64,000 nucleotides of DNA, taken from the NCBI GenBank assembly GCA_017938405.1, contig JAGBBP010000034.1, forward strand, positions 1 to 64,000. The letters are read 5' to 3'. Positions within the stretch are counted from its first letter, which is position 1. Each line of letters opens with the position of its first letter. Of the stretch, positions 26,870 to 34,515 are shown piece after piece. The position numbers and the translations under genes were made by a program. The stretch comes from Lachnospiraceae bacterium (GTDB lineage Bacteria > Bacillota > Clostridia > Lachnospirales > Lachnospiraceae). A model generated the notes under the pieces. It made no database searches, was not told the DNA's origin, and saw only the letters and a program-made list of their open reading frames with translations.

Positions 26870-27997
26870 TTATAAATTAAAGTCAAATCCCTTTAACATC
26901 CGCGCACGGCTCGGGTGACGAAGCTTACGAAGTGCCTTTGCTTCAATCTGACGGATACGCTCACGGGTAACGTTAAATTCCTTACCTACTTCTTCCAGTG
27001 TACGGCTCTTGCCGTCCTTAAGTCCGAAACGAAGCATCAGCACGCGACGTTCGCGTTCGGTCAGGGTATCCAAAAGCGTTGCAATTTGGTCCTGTAATAC
27101 CGCATAAGAAGCAGCTTCTTCCGGACCCATAATGCGGTCGTCTTTGATGAAGTCGCCCAGATGGCTGTCATCCTCTTCACCGATCGGGGTGTCGAGGGAA
27201 ATCGGGTCTGCGGAAATCTTTAAAATCTCACGAACCTTTTCAATCGGCATCTCCAACGCGTTTGCCAATTCTTGTTCGGTAGGTTCTCTGCCCAGTTCCT
27301 GTAACAGGGTACGGGAAACACGGTAGGTTTTATTGATGACTTCCGACATATGTACCGGGATACGGATGGTACGGGACTGGTCCGCAATGGAGCGGGTGAT
27401 GGCCTGACGAATCCACCAGGTAGCATAGGTAGAAAACTTATATCCTTTGTTATAGTCAAACTTATCGACCGCTTTTAGCAGACCCAAATTACCTTCCTGA
27501 ATCAAATCCAGGAAAGAAAGCCCCCGGCCTACGTAACGCTTTGCGATGCTGACAACAAGACGCAGATTGGCTTCCGCCAAAATTGCTTTTGCTTTCTCGT
27601 CGCCGTTTTCGATGCGTTTTGCCAACTCGATCTCTTCGTTAATGGTAAGGAGCTGATAATTACCGATGTCTCTTAAATATTGTTTTACCGGGTCGTCGGA
27701 CATAACATTTGCCAAAGCATTTAAGTCTTCCAACTCAACCAATGCCTCTTCTGCATCGTCCAATTCCAACAATTCTTCGTCATCCGGCATTTCATCGCCG
27801 TTTAGCGGTGACATAACTAAAATGCCGTTGGCATCCAGGTATTCGTATATTTTATCAATCTGACTGACTTCCAGGTTCATTTCTTTGAAAAAGTCATTGA
27901 TTGTATCTACTTCAAGAACATCCTTATTGCTGCGGGCCATTGCCACTAATTGCTTCAGGCGTTGTTCAAAATTTTGCATTTCATTCTTTTGTTCCAT
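26870..27997 (-). CDS. rpoD: Primary (housekeeping) RNA polymerase sigma factor
   Basis: 375 residues, the usual length for clostridial/Bacillus SigA. A short acidic region 1.1 (about 1-95) is followed by region 1.2 ([11 protein letters not shown]), region 2 ([49 protein letters not shown] segment), region 3 and region 4.2 ([20 protein letters not shown]). It recognises TTGACA/TATAAT promoters such as those listed here. Odd point: in most Firmicutes rpoD follows dnaG, but here the gene stands alone with its own promoter and a divergent GH3 gene upstream. ATG 27997 has AAAGGAG before it. Confidence 0.97.
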   Translation of the reverse strand: MEQKNEMQNFEQRLKQLVAMARSNKDVLEVDTINDFFKEMNLEVSQIDKIYEYLDANGILVMSPLNGDEMPDDEELLELDDAEEALVELEDLNALANVMSDDPVKQYLRDIGNYQLLTINEEIELAKRIENGDEKAKAILAEANLRLVVSIAKRYVGRGLSFLDLIQEGNLGLLKAVDKFDYNKGYKFSTYATWWIRQAITRSIADQSRTIRIPVHMSEVINKTYRVSRTLLQELGREPTEQELANALEMPIEKVREILKISADPISLDTPIGEEDDSHLGDFIKDDRIMGPEEAASYAVLQDQIATLLDTLTERERRVLMLRFGLKDGKSRTLEEVGKEFNVTRERIRQIEAKALRKLRHPSRARMLKGFDFNL

Positions 27998-28078
27998 GGT
28001 GAAATACTCCTTTGATTTGTGAACCGCATACGACGCAGAATCCTTCCTAAAACTTTGTCGAATGAGGGCGCAATCAGT

Positions 28079-28087
28079 ATTATATCA
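28079..28087 (-). promoter_or_regulatory. Extended -10 promoter of rpoD
   Basis: Minus strand: TGATATAAT (28079-28087), an extended -10 element; the -35 box is weak (TTTCCT about 18 nt upstream). The leader is about 75 nt. The remaining 28090-28235 stretch shows nothing further. Confidence 0.6.
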
Positions 28088-28238
28088 CAGGTATCTCAGA
28101 AAAGGAAAGCATAAAATGCAAAATTTTTAAAATTGTTGAAAATTACATAAAACTCATGCATCTTCCTACGAAAAATGGTAAAAAGGGCTAAAATAAGCAC
28201 TTTTCTGCAGTAGTCGTATAAAGCGACAGAGGGAAAAG

Positions 28239-28267
28239 TTGCATTTTATAGGGGAGAGAGCTATAAT
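28239..28267 (+). promoter_or_regulatory. Sigma-A promoter of the GH3 gene
   Basis: TTGCAT (28239-28244), 17-bp spacer, TATAAT (28262-28267). Confidence 0.75.
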
Positions 28268-28306
28268 AGGTCAAAGAGTAAAGCATAAAACAGGAGGAGT
28301 GTGAGG

Positions 28307-29557
28307 ATGGAAAAAATGAGAAAGAAAAACTTCTGGTTAAGGTGCGGAGCGTTGTTCCTGTTCCTGTTGCTGTTTGGTATAGGGGGATGTACAACACAGA
28401 AACATCCGACCGCAGAATCCGGAATAACTGCGGGACAGACCGGTACGCCCACAAAGTTTGTGGTGACGGAACAACTGAAGGCGACGACTGTGCCGGATGA
28501 GGCCGGTGAGCCGGTGGCAACAGCGACGCCGAAGTTGCCGGAGATGGATGTGGCAGAGAAGGAACTGTTACAATTGTTGGAAGGAATGACCTTAGAGGAG
28601 AAGGTGGGTCAGATGTTTTTGGTACGCTGTCCGGAGGAGGCAAAGGCAGCGGTTTCCCAATATAAGGTCGGTGGTTTTGTACTGTTTGCAAGGGATTTCG
28701 AAAGAGAGACAAAGACGTCGATGCAGGAAAAAATCGCTTCTTATCAGGCGGTATCGAAAGTGCCGATGCTTATTTCTGTGGATGAAGAGGGCGGTTCGGT
28801 AGTGCGTGTCAGCAAGTACCGGGAATTTCGGGGAAATGCCTTTTTGTCGCCAAGGGAGTTGTATGCGGCCGAAGGGATGGAACGGATTGTGGCTGACACG
28901 AAAGAGAAAGCAGAGCTTTTGTTATCGCTGGGGATAAATGTGAATCTGGCACCGGTGTGCGATATTTCCCAGAGTAGGGATGCGTTTATGTATGACCGCA
29001 GTTTTGGCGGGACACCGGAAGAAACGGCGGAATATGTGAAAACTGTGGCGGAAACGGCGAAGGAAGCAGGGCTTGGCAGCGTATTAAAGCATTTTCCGGG
29101 ATACGGAGACAATGCAGATACCCATGAGGGAATTGTGTATGATACGCGTTCTTATGAGGCTTATACAGAAAGAGATTTTAAACCGTTTCTGGCGGGAATA
29201 GAAGCCGGAGCCGGGGCAGTGATGGTATCTCACAACATTATACAATGTATGGATGGGGAACGACCGGCATCCTTGTCACCGGAGGTGCACCGGATTTTGC
29301 GGGATGAGCTTGTCTTTGACGGTGTGATTTTGACCGATGATTTATATATGGATGCCATACAGGACTTTACCGGGAAGGAAGCGGCTGCGGTGGCGGCAGT
29401 CCTTGCCGGGAACGATATGCTTTGTTGCACCGATTTTACGGTACAGATACCGGCAGTAATCGAAGCGGTAAAGGACGGACGGATTCCCGAAGAGCGGATT
29501 GATGTGTCGGTGTTGCGGATTTTAAAGTGGAAGGCGGAGTTGGGATTGTTGGAGTAA
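28307..29557 (+). CDS. Glycoside hydrolase family 3 lipoprotein (NagZ-like)
   Basis: 416 residues. Signal peptide with lipobox FGIGGC (Cys about 28), a Pro/Thr linker, then a GH3 catalytic domain of NagZ type (about 85-410). Conserved segments: LISVDEEGGSVVR, INVNLAPVCDI, DRSFGG, the acid/base loop KHFPGYGDNADTHEG (Asp-x-His), and FDGVILTDDLYMDAI with the nucleophile Asp near 343. The family removes beta-N-acetylglucosamine, typically from peptidoglycan fragments; as a surface lipoprotein it would act on wall material outside. ATG 28307 is preferred over GTG 28301 because AGGAGG is 9 nt before the ATG but only 3 nt before the GTG. Confidence 0.92.
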   Translation: MEKMRKKNFWLRCGALFLFLLLFGIGGCTTQKHPTAESGITAGQTGTPTKFVVTEQLKATTVPDEAGEPVATATPKLPEMDVAEKELLQLLEGMTLEEKVGQMFLVRCPEEAKAAVSQYKVGGFVLFARDFERETKTSMQEKIASYQAVSKVPMLISVDEEGGSVVRVSKYREFRGNAFLSPRELYAAEGMERIVADTKEKAELLLSLGINVNLAPVCDISQSRDAFMYDRSFGGTPEETAEYVKTVAETAKEAGLGSVLKHFPGYGDNADTHEGIVYDTRSYEAYTERDFKPFLAGIEAGAGAVMVSHNIIQCMDGERPASLSPEVHRILRDELVFDGVILTDDLYMDAIQDFTGKEAAAVAAVLAGNDMLCCTDFTVQIPAVIEAVKDGRIPEERIDVSVLRILKWKAELGLLE

Positions 29558-29594
29558 GAGCATTTTCATTTGAAGACGGAATCAATGAAAATGA

Positions 29595-29640
29595 AAAGCG
29601 ACCGAACAGGAAGAACCTGGACACGGTCGCTTTATTTTTG
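29595..29640 (+). terminator. Rho-independent terminator
   Basis: AAAGCGACCG (29595-29604) pairs with CGGTCGCTTT (29624-29633), then ATTTTT. An upstream CATTTTCATT/AATGAAAATG stem (about 29561-29593) sits in front. Confidence 0.85.
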
Positions 29641-29652
29641 AAGAATATGCAA

Positions 29653-30367
29653 TTAAATTACGATTTTAATAAAATGCATATCCGCCTCATAGCCATACTC
29701 GTTTCTGCGCATTAAGCGGGAGTATTGGTCAACGAAACCTGCGGAAATAATACCGGTAGGAATGGCAACCATACCGACGCCCAGGAAGGTAATAAAGATA
29801 CCAAATATTTTTCCCAGGGTGGTGACGGGGTAAATATCACCGTAGCCCACTGTAAGCAGTGTGGAGGCTGCCCACCAGACACCGGAAAAGGCGTTTTGGA
29901 ATACGTCCGGTTGTGCTTCGTGCTCCAAACTATACATACAGAGACTGGAGCCTATCATAAGAATTAAAATAATCACAACGGAAGAAATCAACTGGGCCCG
30001 TTTACCGTAAATAACCTCCGTAATAACATGCAGGGAATCGTAGTAAGCGTTGATGCGGAATAGCCGGAAAATACGCACGATACGAATCATACGGAAGGCG
30101 ACGGTTCCGGACGGGAAGAAAATCGGTAAATAAACGCAGAATGTAATCAATAGCGAAAAAAGCCACGGTAATTCGCTCAATCCAAAGAAGCGCGGAACCG
30201 AACCTGGCCTCCATGCTGTCAAAGGTATACATAATACTGGCGGTCAGATTTAACACAATGGCAACGGCACTTAAAAAATCATAAGCGCGACTGGTATGGT
30301 CCAAATCATTGCCTACCTCTAATATTTCAAGGAGCCGTTTGCGACGGCGATACCATTTTTTGTTCAT
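29653..30367 (-). pseudogene. Voltage-gated-type ion channel gene, broken by deletion and frameshift
   Basis: Two frames together make a six-helix potassium-channel-like protein. Frame one (from ATG 30367, with AAGGAGG upstream) covers helices S1-S2 and ends the recognisable part at FFAIDYILRLFT (about 30125-30160). The second frame resumes with YLPIFFPSGTVAFRMIRIVRIFRLFRINAYYDS (in part S3-S4) and continues to the pore, STLLTVGYGDIYPVTTLG, carrying the TVGYGD selectivity filter, and S6. In intact relatives about 30-35 residues separate these parts; here they are absent, so roughly 100 bp is missing and the frame shifts. The junction lies near 30118-30135 in a short T/A-rich repeat. An assembly error is possible. 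Confidence 0.75.
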
Positions 30368-30396
30368 AGGGAGCCTCCTTAGAATCATTAACTGGT

Positions 30397-30425
30397 AGTA
30401 TACCATAAAATGAGAGAAAAATCAA
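30397..30425 (-). promoter_or_regulatory. Sigma-A promoter of the channel pseudogene
   Basis: Minus strand: TTGATT (30420-30425), 17-bp spacer, TATACT (30397-30402). Still intact, so the broken gene is probably transcribed. Confidence 0.65.
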
Positions 30426-30435
30426 TTTTGCAAGG

Positions 30436-30464
30436 TTGCGAAGACTGATTTGGTATGGTAAAAT
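30436..30464 (+). promoter_or_regulatory. Sigma-A promoter of the M28 peptidase gene
   Basis: TTGCGA (30436-30441), 17-bp spacer, TAAAAT (30459-30464), back to back with the channel promoter. Confidence 0.6.
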
Positions 30465-30504
30465 GATAAAGTGAAATGCAATTTACAGGAAGGTGAGGAG
30501 AACC

Positions 30505-31443
30505 ATGGATGAGATTTTAGAAAAGTTCCAGGTGAGAAAAACAAATAAGCAAAAGACAGCCTTTATCGAATATTTAAAAGGGCGATTGGAGAAAAGCGGG
30601 TACGACAAGGAAAAGGATATTACAATAGAAGAAAAAGGGCATGGGATTTTGAAATCCCGGAATATTGTTGTTGGGAATCCGGCTACGGCAAAGGTGGTGT
30701 TTACAGCCCATTACGATACCTGTGCGGTCATCCCGTTTCCGAATCTGATGGCGCCGACGAATCCGTTTTTATTTATCGGGTACCAGATATTGCTGACGGT
30801 ATTGCTGTTGGGGATTGCTACGTTGGTGGCGTATCCGGTGCTGCGGGTTACGGAAAATGCATTGATTGCGTATTATGCTTTTCTTGGTATGTTGTTATTA
30901 ATGCTATATTATTTATTGTTCGGTTTCCGGAGTAAGCATACGGCCAACGATAATACCTCCGGTATTCTTTTATTGACAAAAATTTTGGAGACGTTACCGG
31001 CAGAGGACAGGGAAAAGGTTTGCGTGGTGTATTTCGATAATGAGGAAAAAGGACTGTTAGGTTCCTCGTTCTTTGCCCAAAAGCATAAAGCAGAGATGAA
31101 AGACCGCTTGTTGGTTAATTTTGACTGCGTGGGAGACGGGGACAATGTGGTAACCATGGCGAAAAAGGGTGCCAGAGAAGATGCGTTATATCCGCTGTTT
31201 ACCGAGGTACTCCAGAAGGAAGAACAGAGTGCGGATGTGGTATACCTTTGCAGGAATATGAAATTTATGATGTTCCCTTCCGACCAGTCCCATTTTAACA
31301 AAGGAATCGGTGTATGTTCTTTAAAGAAAGGGATTTTCGGAAGATATGTAGGAAGAATCCATACGCCGCTGGATACGAAGTGCCGGGAAGAAAATATCAG
31401 ATATTTGACCCAGGCAATGACGGGGTTTGTGGGAGAAATCTAG
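30505..31443 (+). CDS. M28-family zinc aminopeptidase-like membrane protein
   Basis: 312 residues. Zinc-ligand motifs of family M28 are present in order: TAHYDT (His-x-Asp), ANDNTSG (bridging Asp), YFDNEEKGLLGS (Glu-Glu, catalytic base and ligand), FDCVGDGD, and a late His in SDQSHF. Unusually for the family, two membrane helices (about 90-150) are inserted between the first and second ligand, so the enzyme is probably membrane-attached. ATG 30505 (AGGTGAGGAG just upstream) is chosen over GTG 30493. Substrate unknown; single-gene transcript. Confidence 0.88.
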   Translation: MDEILEKFQVRKTNKQKTAFIEYLKGRLEKSGYDKEKDITIEEKGHGILKSRNIVVGNPATAKVVFTAHYDTCAVIPFPNLMAPTNPFLFIGYQILLTVLLLGIATLVAYPVLRVTENALIAYYAFLGMLLLMLYYLLFGFRSKHTANDNTSGILLLTKILETLPAEDREKVCVVYFDNEEKGLLGSSFFAQKHKAEMKDRLLVNFDCVGDGDNVVTMAKKGAREDALYPLFTEVLQKEEQSADVVYLCRNMKFMMFPSDQSHFNKGIGVCSLKKGIFGRYVGRIHTPLDTKCREENIRYLTQAMTGFVGEI

Positions 31444-31457
31444 GAAAATTAGGAAAC

Positions 31458-31506
31458 GGACCTTGGGTTTTGTGTCAAAAGACGGAAAATCCGAGGCCTT
31501 TTTTGA
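31458..31506 (+). terminator. Rho-independent terminator
   Basis: About 13 paired bases: GG(A)CCTTGGGTTTT (from 31458) with AAAATCCGAGGCC (to 31498), one bulged A, then TTTTTT. Confidence 0.8.
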
Positions 31507-31519
31507 TGTTTTCACAAAT

Positions 31520-31574
31520 ACACTTAAAATAAGTGCATAAAATACTTTACAAACCTTTAAAATAATGGTTTAAT
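31520..31574 (+). promoter_or_regulatory. Promoter and inverted repeats before the HipBA-like genes
   Basis: TTTACA (31546-31551), 17-bp spacer, TTTAAT (31569-31574). An AAACC...GGTTT inverted repeat (31551-31571) fills the spacer, and a CACTT-AAAAT-AAGTG repeat (31521-31535) lies just upstream. Both are placed as operators for the DNA-binding protein encoded next; binding is inferred. Confidence 0.55.
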
Positions 31575-31593
31575 AAAAGCAGGAGGTGGTACG

Positions 31594-32142
31594 ATGGAGA
31601 AAAAAGAATATGTAACACCGGAGTATATACTGCCGGAGGATATGAAACGTATCCGTAAGAAGATGGATATTACCCAAAAGGAGCTGGCAGAGCTGATTCA
31701 TTGTTCCAAATCCACCGTAGAGCGTTGGGAGATGAGTGACGGGCCGATTACGGGACCGGTGGCGTTTTTAATAAAAATGTTGGAAAAACACCCGGAGTAT
31801 ATGGAAGAGATTAAGGTGCCGGAGAAAGTATGCCCGGTACGGCTGTGGTATATGTACAAACAGGATGTGTGTACCTTGATTGAGGTGGATGAACCGAGTC
31901 GTCAGGTGCATATTAAAAACTACACGGATAAGCTGATGTTCCGGGCTTTTGGTGTGAATGAAAATCCGGATTATGAGGACTATACCGAGTTTTTGGAGTC
32001 CCGGTGCTTCCCGCGGACGAGAGACAAAATGAAGCTTGTTTTAAAGGATTTGGATTTGCCGTTTTATGACCCGTTTCTCATTATCGAGAAAACGGAAGGG
32101 AAGATGGCAGAGGATCATTTCTGGATTAAGATAGAGAGGTGA
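31594..32142 (+). CDS. XRE-type HTH protein with HipA-associated C-terminal domain
   Basis: 182 residues. N-terminal helix-turn-helix (about 15-65: MDITQKELAELIHCSKSTVERWE). The C-terminal part (about 85-182), with the segments SRCFPRTRDKMKLVLKDL, YDPFLIIEKTEGKMAEDHFW, resembles the small N-terminal domain that normally precedes the kinase core in HipA proteins. Here it appears joined to the DNA-binding protein and separated from the kinase, which is the next gene 7 bp downstream. Probable antitoxin and autorepressor. AGGAGGTGG precedes ATG 31594. Confidence 0.75.
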   Translation: MEKKEYVTPEYILPEDMKRIRKKMDITQKELAELIHCSKSTVERWEMSDGPITGPVAFLIKMLEKHPEYMEEIKVPEKVCPVRLWYMYKQDVCTLIEVDEPSRQVHIKNYTDKLMFRAFGVNENPDYEDYTEFLESRCFPRTRDKMKLVLKDLDLPFYDPFLIIEKTEGKMAEDHFWIKIER

Positions 32143-32149
32143 GTGCCTT

Positions 32150-32962
32150 ATGGTAGAACTGTTTGAACAGGACATTCGTGAACAGGACCGGCAGTCGTCG
32201 AAGGGAAATCAGTTAAAATGGCAGAATGGCGGTGTTTGGTACAAGGCAGACTATACCGGCTATGAAGGGCTGGCGGAATATGTGATATCTCACTTGTTGT
32301 TGGAGTCAACGCTGGGGCGGGAAGAGTTTGCTTTGTACGATTTGGAGCAGATTCGATATAAGAGTACTGTATACAACGGCGTAAAGAGCAGGGACTTTGT
32401 AACGGATGACTGGCAGATTATTACGTTGGAGCGGGTGTTTAAAAATTTCTTTGATGAGAGCTTGTATAAAGCGGTATATCGCATTGCGGATTACGAGGAA
32501 CGATTGTGTTTCCTGGTGAATCAGGTGGAACGTGTGACCGGACTGACGGCGTTTGGTGCTTATATGAATAAACTTTTGACCATTGATGCCCTGTTTCTGA
32601 ACGAGGACCGCCATATGCATAACATTGCGGTACTGATGAACGGGGAAGGGGACTTTGCCTATTGCCCTATCTTTGATCAAGGAGCAGGACTTTTGGCGGA
32701 TACCACCATGGATTATCCATTGGGGGGAGATACGGTCAACTATCTGCTGGAGGCAAAGGCAAAGACCTTTTGTGACAGCTTTGACGACCAGCTGGATATT
32801 TCGGAAAAGCTGTACGGTGGACAAATGAAATTTACCTTTACGAAAAAGGATGTGAAGGAGCTTCTGGATGGGGCGACCATCTACCCGGAAGAGGTGAGAA
32901 AGAGGGTAGAGGACGTGATATATATGCAGATGGAGAAGTATGGGTATTTGTTTGGAAAGTAG
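32150..32962 (+). CDS. HipA-like serine/threonine kinase domain protein
   Basis: 270 residues matching the kinase core of HipA. Visible active-site elements: an ATP-binding Lys in VWYKADYTGYE (about 34), the catalytic loop NEDRHMHN (about 150), and the metal-binding Asp in IFDQGAG (about 172). In HipBA systems the kinase phosphorylates a translation factor (for HipA, GltX) and its HTH partner represses the operon. Target here unknown. The polypeptide lacks the HipA N-terminal domain, which may be supplied by the upstream protein. Probable toxin of a type II-like module, or a signalling kinase of the same fold. Confidence 0.75.
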   Translation: MVELFEQDIREQDRQSSKGNQLKWQNGGVWYKADYTGYEGLAEYVISHLLLESTLGREEFALYDLEQIRYKSTVYNGVKSRDFVTDDWQIITLERVFKNFFDESLYKAVYRIADYEERLCFLVNQVERVTGLTAFGAYMNKLLTIDALFLNEDRHMHNIAVLMNGEGDFAYCPIFDQGAGLLADTTMDYPLGGDTVNYLLEAKAKTFCDSFDDQLDISEKLYGGQMKFTFTKKDVKELLDGATIYPEEVRKRVEDVIYMQMEKYGYLFGK

Positions 32963-32964
32963 GT

Positions 32965-33603
32965 TTATTTTTCCATCAAATCCTCTATGGTACATCCTAA
33001 TACCTTTGCAAGACTGTATACGGTATCCGCGCTTGCTTTGTTGATATTTTTGTTTCGCTGTTCGTACATCTGGATGGAGCGGAGAGAGACACCGGAACGC
33101 TCCGATAACTCTGCTTGGGTACAACCGTAGGCGGTACGAATGCGTTTTAAGTTGGTTTCCGGGAAGTGTTCTCTCATTTTTGCATCTACAATATCCGTAA
33201 ATTTAGAGATATCCGCTTCGTGGAGAGGATGGTACATCTGATACAAATCGTCAAAGGAAAGTACTTTGAAGATGTCGCTGTAGGTTCTGCTGGAATACCA
33301 CTGGTAATAGGCAACAGCCCAACCTATCCAGTATTCCACGGAGCGGTTGAAATTCGTTTGCTGTTCGATATGGAGTTCTTGTCCCTTAGTTTCAATCACA
33401 ATATCCAGGGTCAGTTCGATGCCGCTTTTCCCTACAAGGCAAGCAGGTTCTCCGCGCTCCATCCGTTTGCTTACGGAGCTCGCAACAAACAGCTTTATAA
33501 AGTCATTGGCGGGAATCCTGCAGGTGTTTATGGCATAATCAAAGGCAGTGCCCAAAGCGGACTGGGCGTTACTCAGATAAATTTCGTGGTATGCGTGGGT
33601 CAT
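32965..33603 (-). CDS. XRE-type antitoxin-like protein paired with the DUF3990 protein
   Basis: 212 residues. The N-terminal two thirds (about 1-150) is an uncharacterised alpha-rich domain; the C-terminus is a helix-turn-helix (about 150-208: LKRIRTAYGCTQAELSERSG, VSLRSIQMYEQR). It overlaps the end of the upstream toxin-like gene by 35 bp and has its own AGGAGGT, so expression is coupled. Predicted to neutralise the DUF3990 protein and to bind the 16-bp palindromes at 34289 and 34332. Its stop is 3 bp from the end of the converging HipA-like gene. Confidence 0.75.
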   Translation of the reverse strand: MTHAYHEIYLSNAQSALGTAFDYAINTCRIPANDFIKLFVASSVSKRMERGEPACLVGKSGIELTLDIVIETKGQELHIEQQTNFNRSVEYWIGWAVAYYQWYSSRTYSDIFKVLSFDDLYQMYHPLHEADISKFTDIVDAKMREHFPETNLKRIRTAYGCTQAELSERSGVSLRSIQMYEQRNKNINKASADTVYSLAKVLGCTIEDLMEK

Positions 33604-34261
33604 CGTTTTTGATACCTCCTCTCATAATATCTTGAATATATAAACCGTCGTTTTCTTCCTCTAACATGTCCAAATAGAGCCGATTTGCCTCGTCATTCCT
33701 GGCTTTGCGGAGAACATAGTACAGGCTTTTTTCTGCAAGGTCAAAGCCCTCATAGTTCAAACGGGAAAAGGCAAACTTGGATTTGATAACGATTTGCTCT
33801 CCCAGCTTTCCCAAACGCATGGCGCGGGCAAGCTGCTCCACGGAAATACCGTTGTTTAGGAAGGCTTCCGCATAGTCAAAGTAAGAGTCGTCGGCACGAT
33901 ACCCGGTAATCAAATCATAGGCATTTACATTGATGCCGAAGTGCTCGATTAAATACTGTTTTGCCCGTCTTGCGACAGGAGTTTTAATGGAAAAAAGCCG
34001 ATGCTCGACTAATACCGCAATCCAGTTCAGAATGGTGTAATCCGGGCTGTTCAGATTGAGAATATTTAAGTGTTCCGTGTCCAGTGTATAGCGGTTGGAA
34101 AAACCATCGCGCAAAGAGGATACGGCCCATTCCTTTGCCAAATCTTCGCTTGCGGTACAGTAAAAACCGAGACCAAAGTCGTTATTTTGCTTTCCCACGC
34201 CGAAGGTAGGATTCTCGATAATTTTTTCGGAACCGTGATATATTGTAATCCGTTTGTCCAT
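33569..34261 (-). CDS. DUF3990 protein, ADP-ribosyltransferase-like toxin candidate
   Basis: 230 residues. The N-terminus shows the family pattern: IYHGSEKII (Tyr-His-Gly), then QNNDFGLGFYCTASEDLAKEWA (about 25-48), similar to the NAD-binding core of ADP-ribosyltransferase folds. Catalysis and target are unproven; the call rests on family resemblance and on pairing with an HTH gene. Start ATG 34261 with AAGGAGG. First gene of a two-gene operon under a promoter with two operators. It converges on the HipA-like module. Confidence 0.75.
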   Translation of the reverse strand: MDKRITIYHGSEKIIENPTFGVGKQNNDFGLGFYCTASEDLAKEWAVSSLRDGFSNRYTLDTEHLNILNLNSPDYTILNWIAVLVEHRLFSIKTPVARRAKQYLIEHFGINVNAYDLITGYRADDSYFDYAEAFLNNGISVEQLARAMRLGKLGEQIVIKSKFAFSRLNYEGFDLAEKSLYYVLRKARNDEANRLYLDMLEEENDGLYIQDIMRGGIKNDDPRIPRNLSE

Positions 34262-34284
34262 GTTTTACACCTCCTTGCAATTTG

Positions 34285-34347
34285 ATTGTATCACTAAAGT
34301 GATAGTTGGTCAATGGGTGAACTGAAAAATATATCACTTTAGTGATA
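34285..34347 (-). promoter_or_regulatory. TA promoter with two 16-bp palindromic operators
   Basis: Minus strand: TTGACC (34308-34313), 17-bp spacer, TACAAT (34285-34290). A perfect palindrome TATCACTAAAGTGATA (34289-34304) lies in the spacer; a second, TATCACTTTAGTGATA (34332-34347), lies 43 bp away, about four helical turns. Binding of an autorepressor to both would block the promoter. Confidence 0.85.
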
Positions 34348-34370
34348 GTGACAAGCGACGAATAGATCTA

Positions 34371-34399
34371 TTGCTTACGACAAGAGTGTATGCTAAAAT
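34371..34399 (+). promoter_or_regulatory. Sigma-A promoter of the leader peptide and methyltransferase
   Basis: TTGCTT (34371-34376), 17-bp spacer, TAAAAT (34394-34399). It starts 24 bp from the second operator and could be affected by it. Confidence 0.6.
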
Positions 34400-34432
34400 A
34401 AAAACATCAAACAACAGAAAGGATGATTTCAT

Positions 34433-34486
34433 ATGGGAAAGACAGTATATAACAGAATAGCAAACAGGAGGGCGACTATAAATTGA
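34433..34486 (+). CDS. 17-residue leader peptide
   Basis: ATG at 34433 with AAAGGATG upstream encodes MGKTVYNRIANRRATIN and stops at TGA 34484-34486. It lies between the promoter and the methyltransferase, and its 3' end contains the first arm of a hairpin that competes for the methyltransferase ribosome site. It is too short for homology; the case rests on position and on the ribosome site. Confidence 0.45.
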   Translation: MGKTVYNRIANRRATIN

Positions 34487-34508
34487 CCCTCCTACAGAAA
34501 ACGGAGGA
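34466..34508 (+). promoter_or_regulatory. Possible attenuator with mutually exclusive hairpins
   Basis: AGGAGGG (34466-34472, inside the leader ORF), CCCTCCT (34487-34493, just after its stop) and CGGAGGA (34501-34507, the methyltransferase ribosome site) can pair 1:2 or 2:3, not both. Pairing 2:3 would hide the ribosome site; a ribosome on the leader would decide which forms. Inferred from sequence only. Confidence 0.4.
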
Positions 34509-34515
34509 TATTATA

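Noticed and set aside
28188..28712. 174-residue minus-strand frame over the GH3 5' end
   Set aside because: Pro/Ser-rich translation of the complement of a clear lipoprotein gene and its promoter; no ribosome site.
29653..30406. Programmed frameshift in the ion channel
   Set aside because: Residues known to join S2 to S3 are missing altogether, so a simple frameshift would not restore a normal protein.
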